From Mucilaginibacter gracilis (GTDB lineage: Bacteria; Bacteroidota; Bacteroidia; Sphingobacteriales; Sphingobacteriaceae): 64,000 nt of DNA. Below the pieces are notes generated by a model. The model did not search any database, was not told where the DNA came from, and saw only the letters and a program-made list of their open reading frames with translations. This document shows positions 1-10,280 of this stretch, piece after piece; position 1 is the stretch's first letter; every line of letters starts with the position of its first letter. The DNA lies in the NCBI RefSeq assembly GCF_003633615.1, contig NZ_RBKU01000001.1, positions 5,208,001 to 5,272,000 of the forward strand, written 5' to 3'. A program made the translations under genes and the position numbers.

Positions 1-21
1 TATCGTGAATATCTTTTTCAT
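1..21 (-). CDS. possible start of a secreted-protein gene, cut by the window edge
   Basis: On the minus strand an ATG at position 21 opens a frame reading MKKIFTI up to the window edge. This resembles the beginning of a signal peptide and lies about 80 bases downstream of the YD-repeat gene on the same strand. Only seven codons are visible, so no function can be assigned and the start itself is uncertain. Confidence 0.3.
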
Positions 22-100
22 ATGATAGCGGTTTATTGTCCCTGGTAAGGGTAATTGATGTGTTTTATTATCCGGCTGTTTCCTTTTCATTTTCCCGTTT

Positions 101-3100
101 TTAAAGTGCGCTACCTACTGTTATTGCCCATGAACCTGCCGTTGTTAAATCGGCATTGCTGATGGTGTATATATTTCCGGCCGCATTGGTATTGTTAACG
201 ATAAAATCATTAACGGATAGTATTGACCAGCCCAGGTGAGTGGTCAGGTTATATGTCGAACCGTAAGTTTGCAGTTCCAGGTTGTAAATGCCTACCGGCA
301 CGTCTATACCCGCCGCCAGTTGGCTTTCGGTAAAAGTGTAAAGCACAGTGCCCGAAGCATCCTTAAATTTCAGGGAAGTGATACCACCCGACGGCGTGCT
401 TGTACCGCTGGCTATATTACAATCGTTCTCGTACGTAAAATGCCGGTTACCGGTAAAACATTGGCCGTTATTATTGGCATTTGCTTGTCCGTTAATATTC
501 ATCTCGGCTATTGCCTGGGCATCTGCATCAGCCTGGCTGATGGTGGAACTATACGTGCCCGCAAATACAGTATAGCTTAGTGAACCGCCAACACCGCTGG
601 TGCAATTTTTGTGGTAGGATTGGGTTTGCGCTGTATTATAATAAACCGTTGCCGGCGGACTGCTGTTAAAATGGTACTGGTAGCTTTTTAAAATATTACC
701 GGTTAGATCCCGTACATTGGTCAGCCTTTGATAGTTGTCGTATTCATAAGAGGTTGTGGAGCCCCTGGCATCTATCCCGGCCGTTTGACCAATATAAGGG
801 TCGTATGCGTAAACCGACATTTGCGCCCTTTCCGGATAAACGCAGATATCATCGATGTAATCTGACGCGGAAAAATCCTTACTTCCGTTATAATGTTCCT
901 TGTGGTAATCCCACACGCTGCCGTTCTTCTGGAACCAGCTGATCTCGTAGGCTTTACCTGTTGGCGGGCTGAAATTGATGGTTAATGCGCTATGATTGCT
1001 CCTGCTGCCGGTATGGCTGTAAGCGGTGCTTGCTCCCGAAGTATATTCAAAGCCCTCGTAAAATATTTCATTCTCATTTGCAGTTTTGACTTCGGCAACC
1101 GGTAACAAATTGCCGTATCCCCAAAGGTAACTCGTTTTTGAACCAAACGTTTTGGATTGAGCAAGCAAGCCGCCGTTTGTATTGTAATTATATAAGCGGA
1201 TGCGTGACTCGTAACTTCCCGTTCCTGTTTTGGTTTCGATACTGTCTGGTTCGTAGATATGGTTCCCAAAACTGCCGTAATTCGTTTTGACGCCCTGTTT
1301 GAGTATGCCGTCTTTATAATATAATTGCTCAATGACCGGGGTGATCAGGTTATTGTCGATCATGGCCTGATAAGGTACCGTGGTACCGCCCAACACCATA
1401 TCGTGCGGGTATTTGTACAATACGGTTTTGACCGATCCATCACTGCCGATCGTTTTGCGCTGGGTCAGTTGCTGGTGAGTCAGGTCCGCATAGGTATCAT
1501 ACTGGCTTGTAACGATAGGATTGTTACCCGCAAGATCGTAGTTGGTCGTCACTGTGGTGTCGGCGTATACCCATTGACATATGATAGAGTACATAACCTC
1601 ATCATAAGCACTCATAACGCTCGCACCTGGTGTATCCCCCCCAAGAATCCAATTTGTCCAATTTTGTTTGACGACAGCATTTGGAAAATCTTTGTAAAAA
1701 GCAGGATCGGATTTATAGTGCGTAGTAGTGCAGTTCACCACTTTAAACCCAAACGCTCCAGACGCTCCACCGGTGGTAAAAAATGTCCTGCTTCTATCTT
1801 CCAGCCCCCGCGGGAAGCCGGTATTACTGGAAGGAGCCCCGGCAATCGGGTTGTGCATAATCACCGAAGGAGGTATTTCTTGGGTGGGAATATAGCGGTG
1901 TTCTGTGCCCCCACTTTCCCAGTTTTCGCTTTTAAGTTCGATAACATGCGTATAATAAATATGCCCGCCGTCGGTATATTCATAGGCCTTTGAGGGAGTT
2001 GTGCTACCATTATAATAAGGGCAAACCTTTTGTGCGGCATCCCCGTTGCCAATGCATCTATGTGAACTGTAAATGTAAGAATAGTAATCCGAAGGATCAG
2101 GCCTAGCCTTAAGCAAGCCAGAAGATCTGCCTTGCGTTTCTAATTCACCATAAACGTATTTCTTGGTCATTACACTACCGGTGAGAGGCGTGGTCATAAT
2201 TTTTGAGACCCTAAAACCGCCTGTTTCAAAATTGTCGGTAACGCTGGTTCCTTGGGCGATCCAGGTCATCGTGCCATGTGCCACAGCCGCCGCGCCATCG
2301 GCTCTTAAACGAAGGATATAGTTTCCCGACAACAAGGGCATAGATTTGTAGTATGAACTGTCTATATTAAGTTCATCACTCCAGAGTGGCGTCGAGAGAT
2401 AGGTATCACTGCTGGCGAATACTTCAATGAACATATGCTGGTGAATATTGTCATTAGCCCCAGTTCCACTATAGGTGCACCACCCATGGATGTTAACGAT
2501 TTGAGAAGGACCAATGGAAAACCCATAGATATCCGTAACTTCATCGTGTATCCCTGTACCCGTTACCGCCCGTTCAACATTAGTGGGATTGGGGTATACG
2601 AAACGGCTATCATATACGGTGTGTGGCTCGTAACTAATGCTGTCTGTCCCTGCCGTTGGGTAACTGATCTTACTCAATAAGCCAAAACGGGCATATCCAG
2701 AGTTCGGTTCACGATTGGCCATATCGCTTGGAAACTTAAGCGCCTCGTCGGGATCGGAGTCTTTGGGAACGAGGTGGGTATTGCTGACGCCATTGGCGTA
2801 CCCCCAGTAGTCTTGAGCAAATGAAAGTCTGGAAGGAAGTCCATTCATGTTATAATACGACATTTTGTGGTTTTCGGTCTGCAAATTTGTGCCAGTCCGC
2901 TGCACCTGCATTAGAAATGGCCTGTACATTAATGGTGTAGAAGTACCAAGCGGGTTGTAATAAGTAGAGTTATAGGCGTATATATAATTTAAACCAAAAC
3001 TGCTTTTAAGTGTGATTTGAACGGTATCTATAAGGTCTCTGCTGTAAAAATCCACACTGGTTAGGAGTGAATCGCCGATAACATCCAGCCTGGAGGCGTA

Positions 3101-4075
3101 ATTGAACTTCACACTCTGGAACCGGGAATTAATGGATTTTAGGACGACTCCGTTACTTCGCAGATCATTTGGACAAATCTGCGTTTCGGTTCTTTCGTCG
3201 CACATGCTAACGCAGTCTTTACTCTTGAAGTAGGTAGATAAAGGTGTGCGGACGATGCTTTCAGATACATCGGCAAGATAATCGAAGGTGCACGATGCAT
3301 AAGTGAGCCAGATGTATTCGCCGGTATAATGTTGTATGCTTTTTAAATACCAGGCATTAGGGACGTAACTTGCGAATGTCTTGCCACAGTTGCCACCGGG
3401 AACGGTCTTGGATTGTTCGGTAGCTCCAGTTCCACCGAACATATATCTCGTTCCGGAGGGGTCGGTCACCCTGAACGTCCAATCGCCGGTGAACTCGCCA
3501 TGAAAATTGGTTTCTATCTTCAAGGGGCTTGCTGATATCATCATCGCCTGCGTTTTGTTGTCCGGATTCAGGATAAATCTGCCGGAGTAGCCGTTGAAAT
3601 CGAAATTAAAGATGTCTGATTGAGAATCGACGAGTTCTCCAACTACACCAGTGACAAAGTTGTAATAATCCCATGAGTCAAAATTTGGAACCAAAGCTGG
3701 AGTATGAACAAAAGTGTAACTCTCATCTGGCTTATCGTACATGGAACGGGTAATTACTCCACCGGCTTTTAAAACCCAGCTCATACCCGCGCGGGATGCG
3801 ATCTGGTTAACTTTCACCCCGCTTCCGGAGTTGTAGGCGAGCGAAATGGGAACCCGTACCTTTCCCGAACTGACCTGGCCGAGCGGGATATTCGCCGAGA
3901 CCGATCCTGTCGAGAGGTTTACCGGGAGCGCGCTGTATTTGGTGATCTCATAGGCGTTTGGCGCGGGTGGCAAAACAGTGGTTAGCAATGGCGTGCTTAT
4001 AGACCCATCCTGGGCCCTGGCGCATAACACGCCAATAAACAACGCGAAATATAGGAGTATTCCTTTCTTTGACAT
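101..4075 (-). CDS. secreted YD-repeat/RHS-like protein with DUF5977-type C-terminal module
   Basis: About 1324 residues. I place the start at the ATG at 4075 (MSKKGILLYF), because it begins a clean signal peptide ending near CARAQ; an upstream in-frame ATG at 4150 would add 25 unlikely residues. The N-terminal 150 residues (APNAYEITKY, LPVNLSTGS, ISLAYNSGSGVKV, GMSWVLKAGG) match the opening of Bacteroidota RHS/SpvB-like surface proteins. A YD repeat (YEYDNYQRLTNVRD) sits near residue 1100. It is followed by a cysteine-containing module with SQADADAQA, NGQANAN and GQC, characteristic of DUF5977. No RHS core 'GARFYDP' hallmark and no toxin domain are visible, so this copy lacks the usual polymorphic-toxin end. 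Probably exported; it lies downstream of the type II secretion-like operon on the same strand, separated by 545 bases. Confidence 0.75.
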   Translation of the reverse strand: MSKKGILLYFALFIGVLCARAQDGSISTPLLTTVLPPAPNAYEITKYSALPVNLSTGSVSANIPLGQVSSGKVRVPISLAYNSGSGVKVNQIASRAGMSWVLKAGGVITRSMYDKPDESYTFVHTPALVPNFDSWDYYNFVTGVVGELVDSQSDIFNFDFNGYSGRFILNPDNKTQAMMISASPLKIETNFHGEFTGDWTFRVTDPSGTRYMFGGTGATEQSKTVPGGNCGKTFASYVPNAWYLKSIQHYTGEYIWLTYASCTFDYLADVSESIVRTPLSTYFKSKDCVSMCDERTETQICPNDLRSNGVVLKSINSRFQSVKFNYASRLDVIGDSLLTSVDFYSRDLIDTVQITLKSSFGLNYIYAYNSTYYNPLGTSTPLMYRPFLMQVQRTGTNLQTENHKMSYYNMNGLPSRLSFAQDYWGYANGVSNTHLVPKDSDPDEALKFPSDMANREPNSGYARFGLLSKISYPTAGTDSISYEPHTVYDSRFVYPNPTNVERAVTGTGIHDEVTDIYGFSIGPSQIVNIHGWCTYSGTGANDNIHQHMFIEVFASSDTYLSTPLWSDELNIDSSYYKSMPLLSGNYILRLRADGAAAVAHGTMTWIAQGTSVTDNFETGGFRVSKIMTTPLTGSVMTKKYVYGELETQGRSSGLLKARPDPSDYYSYIYSSHRCIGNGDAAQKVCPYYNGSTTPSKAYEYTDGGHIYYTHVIELKSENWESGGTEHRYIPTQEIPPSVIMHNPIAGAPSSNTGFPRGLEDRSRTFFTTGGASGAFGFKVVNCTTTHYKSDPAFYKDFPNAVVKQNWTNWILGGDTPGASVMSAYDEVMYSIICQWVYADTTVTTNYDLAGNNPIVTSQYDTYADLTHQQLTQRKTIGSDGSVKTVLYKYPHDMVLGGTTVPYQAMIDNNLITPVIEQLYYKDGILKQGVKTNYGSFGNHIYEPDSIETKTGTGSYESRIRLYNYNTNGGLLAQSKTFGSKTSYLWGYGNLLPVAEVKTANENEIFYEGFEYTSGASTAYSHTGSRSNHSALTINFSPPTGKAYEISWFQKNGSVWDYHKEHYNGSKDFSASDYIDDICVYPERAQMSVYAYDPYIGQTAGIDARGSTTSYEYDNYQRLTNVRDLTGNILKSYQYHFNSSPPATVYYNTAQTQSYHKNCTSGVGGSLSYTVFAGTYSSTISQADADAQAIAEMNINGQANANNNGQCFTGNRHFTYENDCNIASGTSTPSGGITSLKFKDASGTVLYTFTESQLAAGIDVPVGIYNLELQTYGSTYNLTTHLGWSILSVNDFIVNNTNAAGNIYTISNADLTTAGSWAITVGSAL

Positions 4076-4620
4076 AAAGAGGATAATGATTTTTAGGTAG
4101 TAGGTTGATTGCAGTGACGGAACTATGGCGTTCTTGTGCTCAAGACGCACAGAGAAATATTTTCTTCATGATAGCTGTTTAATATGTTTCAAACTGATGT
4201 TATTGAAAATGGGGTTAGAGCAAATTTGATTTGCCTTAAACGTCAAAAGCAATCGGATAAAACACCGATTTTATATGTATTAATTGCAAATATTAAAACA
4301 ACCGCTTCGGGGAAAAGCATAGTTTTAACATCAATAATTTATTAGGTAAATATTAGCAATTATCAATGAATAAAAAAATATTTTTAAGGTTTAATTGCAT
4401 TATTTTTTAATAATGATCAACTTATGATTTCCTGTAACTAACAGTTAAAGTATTTTCACAAGGGAATATTAAATAAACCAATCATTTATCTGAATGCTAT
4501 GATAATACGAATTCCAGCGCGAAATCCCCCGGATATTTTGAGTGAAAGTATTTTAAAGATGAGCATGTTCACGCAACGGCATGGACAAACAATCATGATG
4601 GCACATGAATGGTAATATAA
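4076..4620. other. 545-base intergenic stretch, no gene seen
   Basis: AT-rich spacer between the start of the YD-repeat gene and the end of the GspM-like gene. It must contain the promoter of the YD-repeat gene, but I could not find a convincing Bacteroidota -33/-7 pair. No RNA gene or coding frame with recognisable content was seen. Confidence 0.5.
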
Positions 4621-5142
4621 CTACTTCCCAATTTCCATCCATACTTCCATCGAAAGGTTTTTCACATCAAACGCAATCCCTTTCTTCAAAGGTTTTATGG
4701 CGATTGATCTCGGCATCCCTAACTTATTCGCCGATTCTAAATCATTTAACACTTTAACCAACGAAACAAAATCGCCTTCGAAATTCAGCCGCTCGATCAC
4801 AAATTGATCGGTGTGCAGGTTAGGGTCGTCTACCGGGATGCCGGATAGTTTTACGTTTTGCTTTTCGGCGATGCGAGAAATGGCGGTAATGGTGTTACCA
4901 CGGAAGGCTGATGAATCAGAGCGGTAGCGGTTCAGGATCAAATCCAGATTTTTACTTTTTCGCTCTAATAGTCCGGGCTGGTAAGACAGGTCTGATACCG
5001 CGGTTAGTTTTGAACAGAGTTCGCGGTTGGTTTGCCAGGCGGCTATAGTGCTTTTAAATGCTAATTGGTAGCAGATAATCAGCAGGAGAACCGATGCTGC
5101 TATAGCGAGATACCGTTTGTTAATGGACAGGTTTTTTAGCAT
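4621..5142 (-). CDS. GspM/PilO-like inner-membrane secretion protein
   Basis: 173 residues: short cytoplasmic start, one membrane helix (about residues 11-28), a helical/coiled stretch (about 35-75) and a small alpha-beta domain. This is the size and architecture of GspM/PilO, which line the periplasmic side of type II secretion and type IV pilus assembly platforms. Sequence similarity to named families is weak, so the call rests on architecture and position. It is the last gene of the operon, six bases after the GspL-like gene, with which GspM normally dimerises. No terminator was recognised downstream. Confidence 0.6.
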   Translation of the reverse strand: MLKNLSINKRYLAIAASVLLLIICYQLAFKSTIAAWQTNRELCSKLTAVSDLSYQPGLLERKSKNLDLILNRYRSDSSAFRGNTITAISRIAEKQNVKLSGIPVDDPNLHTDQFVIERLNFEGDFVSLVKVLNDLESANKLGMPRSIAIKPLKKGIAFDVKNLSMEVWMEIGK

Positions 5143-5148
5143 ATCAAA

Positions 5149-6360
5149 TCAATAGGTAATTATAATAGTAAATTCTCCTGTATTTAACTCCTGGTTAGGG
5201 CTATAGATCTCTAACTCCACTGTTTTTACCCAGCTTTTAGTTTTAATCCGTGCCATCCATTCGTTTACGGGGATAACCTGTTGTGATAAGCCCGTCACCC
5301 TTATTTTTCGATCCTTAAACACCAGTGTTTTTTGATCGCGACTACCTTGTGCATCTATAGGGTTGATCTCTATATTTTTCCAGATAATCTCATTCGGCAA
5401 AATTGCCGCAAGTTCATCCACCAGGTGTGCTTTATTGATGCCGCCATACCAGCCCAGTATTTTTAGTTTGTGTTCTTTCAGTTTAACCTGCTCCTCTATT
5501 CCCTTCATATCGCTCGTGCTTTGTGCCGATCTGCTTACCTGATAAGCTAATTTCGTATTCTCGCTGCCAAGCCAGGAAAAGATGACGAAATTAATCAGCA
5601 GCAGGATGAAGATTAGGACAATAACTATCGAACCAAAAGCTTTGATCCATTTTGTTGTCAGCGCATCCTTATAATTTTGTTCAACAGTGTTATGATGGGC
5701 CTGTATGGGTTCCAGTTGAGCCGCCATAATCAACTGAAAGGCGGATGCATAAGCAAGTACCAGTTTCTCGTCGATCTTTTCAGATTCTATTTTAAGTGGG
5801 AATGGTGCAGCAGTTGTTTCTTCAAAACGGTATAATTTCCAATGTTTCTGCTCGTCTCTTTGAACTGTGTGTCCGTCAAAAACCACCTCGCCGTCATAAA
5901 AATTAAGCTGCGGCAAAATATGGTCAAGCACAAACGGCCCGAGGCTTAACATAACAACGCGGTAGCCAATCTCTTCCAGTTGCGTTATCCATTTATCGGC
6001 TTCGCTTTTGCGGATGACGGCTATAAATGACCTTTCACCGGAAACAAAGTTCTGGATATAAAAATCATCGAAATTTGCGTTCGGCAATACCTGCCCAAAA
6101 TTAAGCGATGTTAATTCGGCCAGCTTTTCGGTTTGCCTGATAAGCACGCCCTTCCCGCAGATATTAAAAGCCACAGGTACTTTAATACTTAGCGTTTTGC
6201 TGGTCTCTTTAAGCGAATTTAAACCCGTTATCTTGTGTTCAAAATCAAGTTGCTTACCTTGTTTCAGTATTTGGCAGGCACTCACGGTTACCGCACCATC
6301 GCTCAGGATGTTGAGCTGTATGCCAATTGCCGTGTTTATCCCAAAATACTGTTTAAGCAT
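5149..6360 (-). CDS. GspL/PilM-PilN-like secretion platform protein
   Basis: 403 residues. About 235 cytoplasmic N-terminal residues resemble an actin-like PilM/GspL fold, including an internal GEVVFDG segment. A membrane helix follows (about 240-264), then a coiled stretch and a periplasmic ferredoxin-like end as in PilN/GspL (residues 290-403, ending in a beta-rich TIIITY). In the type II system GspL holds the GspE ATPase to the membrane and pairs with GspM. The order secretin - GspL-like - GspM-like supports this. The gene begins 45 bases after the secretin stop. It could equally be described as a fused PilM-PilN. Confidence 0.65.
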   Translation of the reverse strand: MLKQYFGINTAIGIQLNILSDGAVTVSACQILKQGKQLDFEHKITGLNSLKETSKTLSIKVPVAFNICGKGVLIRQTEKLAELTSLNFGQVLPNANFDDFYIQNFVSGERSFIAVIRKSEADKWITQLEEIGYRVVMLSLGPFVLDHILPQLNFYDGEVVFDGHTVQRDEQKHWKLYRFEETTAAPFPLKIESEKIDEKLVLAYASAFQLIMAAQLEPIQAHHNTVEQNYKDALTTKWIKAFGSIVIVLIFILLLINFVIFSWLGSENTKLAYQVSRSAQSTSDMKGIEEQVKLKEHKLKILGWYGGINKAHLVDELAAILPNEIIWKNIEINPIDAQGSRDQKTLVFKDRKIRVTGLSQQVIPVNEWMARIKTKSWVKTVELEIYSPNQELNTGEFTIIITY

Positions 6361-6405
6361 ATCTACTTTGTTGTTTGTACTCGATGGTTTGTTTATTCTT
6401 GATAG

Positions 6406-8331
6406 TTAGCGGATGATAGTTGGTTTGATAAACATCAGCGTTACGATCTTGGAGACCGTTTTGGTTCGGGTGCTGAAAATGTATTTTAACAAGGGTATCC
6501 GGGAGAGGATGGGCGTGCCTGATGAACCTTCGCTTTCCTGCGTTCTTTCCAGTCCGCCCAGCACAATCATATCTTCGTTATGCGCCCTTATCATCGATTC
6601 AAATTTACTGGTCGAGGTAGGTGCAGGGGCGTTTGCCGGCGGGGTTCCTATAAAATCGGTAATGTCTATCTTAATGCCAAGTGTTACCTGGTCGTCGCCC
6701 GATACAATGGGTTTGATATTGATAACCATATTGGCATCTATCTTATTATATTGCTGCGTGAAGTTGATGGTTGGCGATGATATGGACTGGATTACATTCT
6801 GGGTTTGCACCAGGTAAAAGCGCGAACTGCCCACGGTGAGTGATGCTGTGTGGCCGTTCAACGTGGTAAGTTTGGGTACGGAATGAACCTCAACATTGTC
6901 ATGAGATTCCAGCGCGCTGATGGTGGCGTAAAAATTGGGCACCACATGACCGAGGTTAAGGTACGAACCGCCAAGCCTATCCAGCAAGCCGTTGATAGAC
7001 GATGCGCCGAATGTAAAGTTAACACCCGGTAAAAGCGTTCCGCCGGTTTTTACGCTGTCGGCAACGCCCAGGGCTATGCCCGATGAATTGGTTTTGCTTT
7101 TATTGATATCCACCAAAGTGACCTCGATCATCACCATAGGCACCAATTGGTCAAGCTGTTTAATGTAGTCAACCAGTTCGGCAATCTGAGGACCGGAGCC
7201 TGATAGCAGCAGGGTGTTTTGTTCTCTAAATTCTTTGATCTCCACGCCTTTTTTCCATTCTGCGGGTATCATCGCCTGTACGGTATCTATCGAGCGGTTT
7301 TGTAAAGCGATGATCCGGCTCGTTCGAAGGCCTTCCAGTTTACGGTCGCCCAAAAGGTAAATACCGTTCTCTACCCTGAACGTATAATCGGTACCCTTAA
7401 AAAGAGAACCCAGGAAATTATCATAACTTATATCTGTTACATGTGAGGTGATCGTTCCTTTGATATCCGAATACAGGAAATAGCTTTTGCCCATTTCCTG
7501 GGATGCGGCCTTAACGAGGTCGAGTATGGAAGCATTAACAGCATCGCAGGAAATAAGCTTTTGCCCCAGCACCGTACGGCTGGATAAGCCCACGTTGCCG
7601 CCGCCTGTATTATTGACCGGTTTGTAAGCTTTACGTACGCTGGTGTTTTTATCGCCGTTAACATACAATTCCTCCCCATCGGTTAAGGATTGGAACAGGT
7701 AGAAGTTATCACTGGTTTTGACCATTTTAATATCATTGGCAAAGGCAAGTTTTTCCAGCGCGTTGTCAAAGGGCGCGTTAGAGATAAACGAGCTCACCCG
7801 TTTACCCATCAGCGAAGGTGTAACCACAATGTTTTTGCCCGAAACCTGCGTTATTTTCCTGGCTGCGGTATACAGGCTATCGTTATCCAGTTCAAATGAT
7901 AAGGTGTTATCGCCTGGCCTGTAACTGGCTTTTATTTGCTTAACCGGGCGAAAGTTTTGGTTAGGATCCTGGTATGGTGTAACGGTTATAATTGAGCCGG
8001 TAAAGGAAAGGTCGAGATTGTAGTTTTTAACCAGGAAAACAAGAATGTTGAGTGCCGTTACGTTAGTAAAGTTATTGGTGATCCTGATGCTCAGTTTTGT
8101 GTCAACATTGATGCTCAATCCGTTTGATTTGGATAAGGCACCTAAAAAGTCTTGTATGGATACGCTGTTGAAAGATAGCTGGACTTTATCATGAAGGCCG
8201 GGAACTGTTGACGACAGTTGTTCCAGTTTATCCTGAATAGCCTGGATACGGTCGGGCTGCTGCGCAAAAAGCTGCACCGTAAAAAGTAGAAAAAAGGAAA
8301 TAAAAAAAGTAAACTTTTGATTCGTACGCAT
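6406..8331 (-). CDS. gspD: GspD/PilQ-type secretin
   Basis: 641 residues. A signal peptide (to about residue 23, VQLFAQQ) is followed by an STN-like N0 domain (about 50-115: LSFNSVSIQDFLGALSKSNG), further small ring-building domains, and a secretin C-domain starting near residue 398 (VPMVMIEVTLVDINKS) and ending IVTLMFIKPTIIR. The penultimate region (DMIVLGGLERTQES, GTPILSRIPLLKYIF) is the classic secretin end. It forms the outer-membrane channel through which folded substrates leave. The start codon shares one base with the gspE stop (TAATG), indicating translational coupling. No pilotin was seen nearby. Confidence 0.88.
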   Translation of the reverse strand: MRTNQKFTFFISFFLLFTVQLFAQQPDRIQAIQDKLEQLSSTVPGLHDKVQLSFNSVSIQDFLGALSKSNGLSINVDTKLSIRITNNFTNVTALNILVFLVKNYNLDLSFTGSIITVTPYQDPNQNFRPVKQIKASYRPGDNTLSFELDNDSLYTAARKITQVSGKNIVVTPSLMGKRVSSFISNAPFDNALEKLAFANDIKMVKTSDNFYLFQSLTDGEELYVNGDKNTSVRKAYKPVNNTGGGNVGLSSRTVLGQKLISCDAVNASILDLVKAASQEMGKSYFLYSDIKGTITSHVTDISYDNFLGSLFKGTDYTFRVENGIYLLGDRKLEGLRTSRIIALQNRSIDTVQAMIPAEWKKGVEIKEFREQNTLLLSGSGPQIAELVDYIKQLDQLVPMVMIEVTLVDINKSKTNSSGIALGVADSVKTGGTLLPGVNFTFGASSINGLLDRLGGSYLNLGHVVPNFYATISALESHDNVEVHSVPKLTTLNGHTASLTVGSSRFYLVQTQNVIQSISSPTINFTQQYNKIDANMVINIKPIVSGDDQVTLGIKIDITDFIGTPPANAPAPTSTSKFESMIRAHNEDMIVLGGLERTQESEGSSGTPILSRIPLLKYIFSTRTKTVSKIVTLMFIKPTIIR

Positions 8332-9764
8332 TAATAATTAAATAACAGAGGATAAATCTCCTCCAGACTTGTCGTTCCTTCACTAAAAATATAAAAGGCG
8401 TTTTCCGCCAGTGTTTGTATTCCACGCTCTTTTAAAAGTTCCTGAATATACATATTCCCGTTCTTGATCTCAAGGGCCAGATCCTGATCTACCGGGATAA
8501 CTTCATAAACCGCTTTACGCCCTTTATAGCCCGTGTAATAACAAACTTCGCAGCCGTTCGGTACATAGTGCTTTGTTACTTCGGAATAGGGTTTGAATTG
8601 CTTGGGGTACATGTCGCTTTTAAAATCCTGTTCCTTTTTACAATGCGGGCAAAGCAGCCTGATTAGCCGCTGCGCCACCGTTGTGTTCAAGGTGTTTGCT
8701 ACCAGAAAAGATGGTATACCCATATCAATGAGCCTCGACACCGTTCCCCAGGCGGAATTGGTGTGGATGGTTGATAGCACCAAATGGCCTGTGAGCGCAG
8801 CCCTTATGGCCATATTCGCGGTTTCGGTATCGCGTATCTCACCCACCATAATTACATCCGGGTCCTGTCTTAAAAAAGTCCTGAGCGCAGCGGCGAAACC
8901 CAAGCCTATAGACTCCTTGAGTTGTACCTGATTAATACCCTCTAAGGTATATTCAACGGGGTCTTCTACCGTTAAAATATTGCGGGTTTCTTTATTGAGT
9001 AGTTTTAGAGTAGCGTAAAGTGTTGTCGTCTTGCCGGATCCTGTCGGGCCGCTGATTAACAAGATGCCGTTAGGTCGTTTAACTCCTTGCAGGTAATTAT
9101 CCAGGTCGAAAGCCGAAAAACCAAGGCTATTTAGGTCTATCTCGGTAGCATCGTTATTTAATAAACGCAGCACCACTTTTTCACCATGCAAAGTCGGCAA
9201 TATCGAAACACGAATGTCGAATTGCTGGTCTTTGTGTTTAAAATTAATCCGGCCATCCTGCGGCAGACGTTTTTCTGAAATATCAAGGTTAGATAATATC
9301 TTGATCTTATTAATCAGGGCCGGATAGTCGTCCCGTTTTAACAGGTAGCGTTCTACCATCATCCCGTCTATACGTATGCGTACCCGGCATTTGTTTTCAT
9401 AGCTTTCGATATGAATATCACTGCTTTTGAGATTTTTGGCCTCGCTAATCAGGTTCAGCAAAAAATCATCGGCATTGTTATGCAGTTGTAATTGAATAGC
9501 TCCCTGCGCAGCATTATCTTTAATATAATATTTAGAAAGCAACCGGGCTATCTGTACCGGTGGGATTGCGTCCAGGTTAACGGTTAATCCCAGCAAAATT
9601 TCGAGTTCCGAAATGATTTCGTTCTGATTAGCACCGTCTTCGCAGTATAGCGTAAAAGTGCCGTTGCTTTTTTGTTTGGGCAGGACGCGATAATGCCAGG
9701 CCTGATCCTTAGTAAGCAGGTGAATATTATCAGTAAGTAATATAATGTCCTCGGTAGTGTTCAT
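8331..9764 (-). CDS. gspE: GspE/PilB-type secretion ATPase
   Basis: 477 residues. The N-terminal domain is short. Next come the N2 region with SSDIHIE (about 114-120), Walker A GPTGSGKT (239-246), the Walker B/Asp-box stretch DPDVIMVGEIRD (301-312), His-box STIHTNSA (331-338), and a four-cysteine zinc knuckle (C372, C375, C405, C408) typical of GspE/PilB rather than retraction PilT. It is the cytoplasmic hexameric ATPase that drives pseudopilus assembly. The start lies immediately after the stop of the prepilin peptidase gene, and the stop overlaps the secretin start by one base. Confidence 0.93.
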   Translation of the reverse strand: MNTTEDIILLTDNIHLLTKDQAWHYRVLPKQKSNGTFTLYCEDGANQNEIISELEILLGLTVNLDAIPPVQIARLLSKYYIKDNAAQGAIQLQLHNNADDFLLNLISEAKNLKSSDIHIESYENKCRVRIRIDGMMVERYLLKRDDYPALINKIKILSNLDISEKRLPQDGRINFKHKDQQFDIRVSILPTLHGEKVVLRLLNNDATEIDLNSLGFSAFDLDNYLQGVKRPNGILLISGPTGSGKTTTLYATLKLLNKETRNILTVEDPVEYTLEGINQVQLKESIGLGFAAALRTFLRQDPDVIMVGEIRDTETANMAIRAALTGHLVLSTIHTNSAWGTVSRLIDMGIPSFLVANTLNTTVAQRLIRLLCPHCKKEQDFKSDMYPKQFKPYSEVTKHYVPNGCEVCYYTGYKGRKAVYEVIPVDQDLALEIKNGNMYIQELLKERGIQTLAENAFYIFSEGTTSLEEIYPLLFNY

Positions 9765-10280
9765 TTATAACAAGTAAGGCGTTAGCCAATCATCATGGAT
9801 CAGATCGATTCGGGGACTCAACCAATCAAGTATTAAACATACAATAAATATCATTGCCTGCAAGCCTGCTAACGGAATTTGTTCGGCTTTTTTATGAAAC
9901 AGTAAGTAAATGCCCGTCATGATGATAACGATCACTAAACTTAAAATATAAAACAGGATATAATTGATAGTAGAAAGATAAGTTGCGATGCAGAGCAGAA
10001 ACAGAATATCGCCCCAACCCAAAAGGCTATGGGTAATATTTACAGCTCTTTTGTTTTTAATTGAAAAGTAAACGGAGATCAGCAAAAGTTGAAGTAGCAC
10101 AAACCCAATGTTCATGGCCGATGTCGCTAATATTTCGGGAAACGGTTTTTGTTTGATGCCCTGTACTAAAAACAATATGGTTAATATAGGGAACCAATAC
10201 CAGTAAACAGCCCTGCTCCGCATATCCTGTTTGAAAATCGCAAGCAATACCAGGATGGTAGAAATTTGTATAACCGGCAC
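9765..10280 (-). CDS. A24-family prepilin peptidase, short form
   Basis: 171 residues, almost entirely hydrophobic with about six membrane helices. The two catalytic aspartates of family A24 are visible: D19 in KQDMRSRAVYW and D91 in the GWGD signature (88-91). It lacks the N-terminal methyltransferase half of PilD, so it should only cleave prepilin leaders. The natural substrate is the pseudopilin encoded immediately upstream (no intergenic base between them). The stop abuts the gspE start. Identification rests on the two Asp motifs, the topology and the neighbours. Confidence 0.78.
   Translation of the reverse strand: MPVIQISTILVLLAIFKQDMRSRAVYWYWFPILTILFLVQGIKQKPFPEILATSAMNIGFVLLQLLLISVYFSIKNKRAVNITHSLLGWGDILFLLCIATYLSTINYILFYILSLVIVIIMTGIYLLFHKKAEQIPLAGLQAMIFIVCLILDWLSPRIDLIHDDWLTPYLL

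Noticed and set aside
1325..1993. 222-codon plus-strand frame inside the YD-repeat gene
   Set aside because: Antisense shadow of a clear coding gene, low-complexity and without domains.
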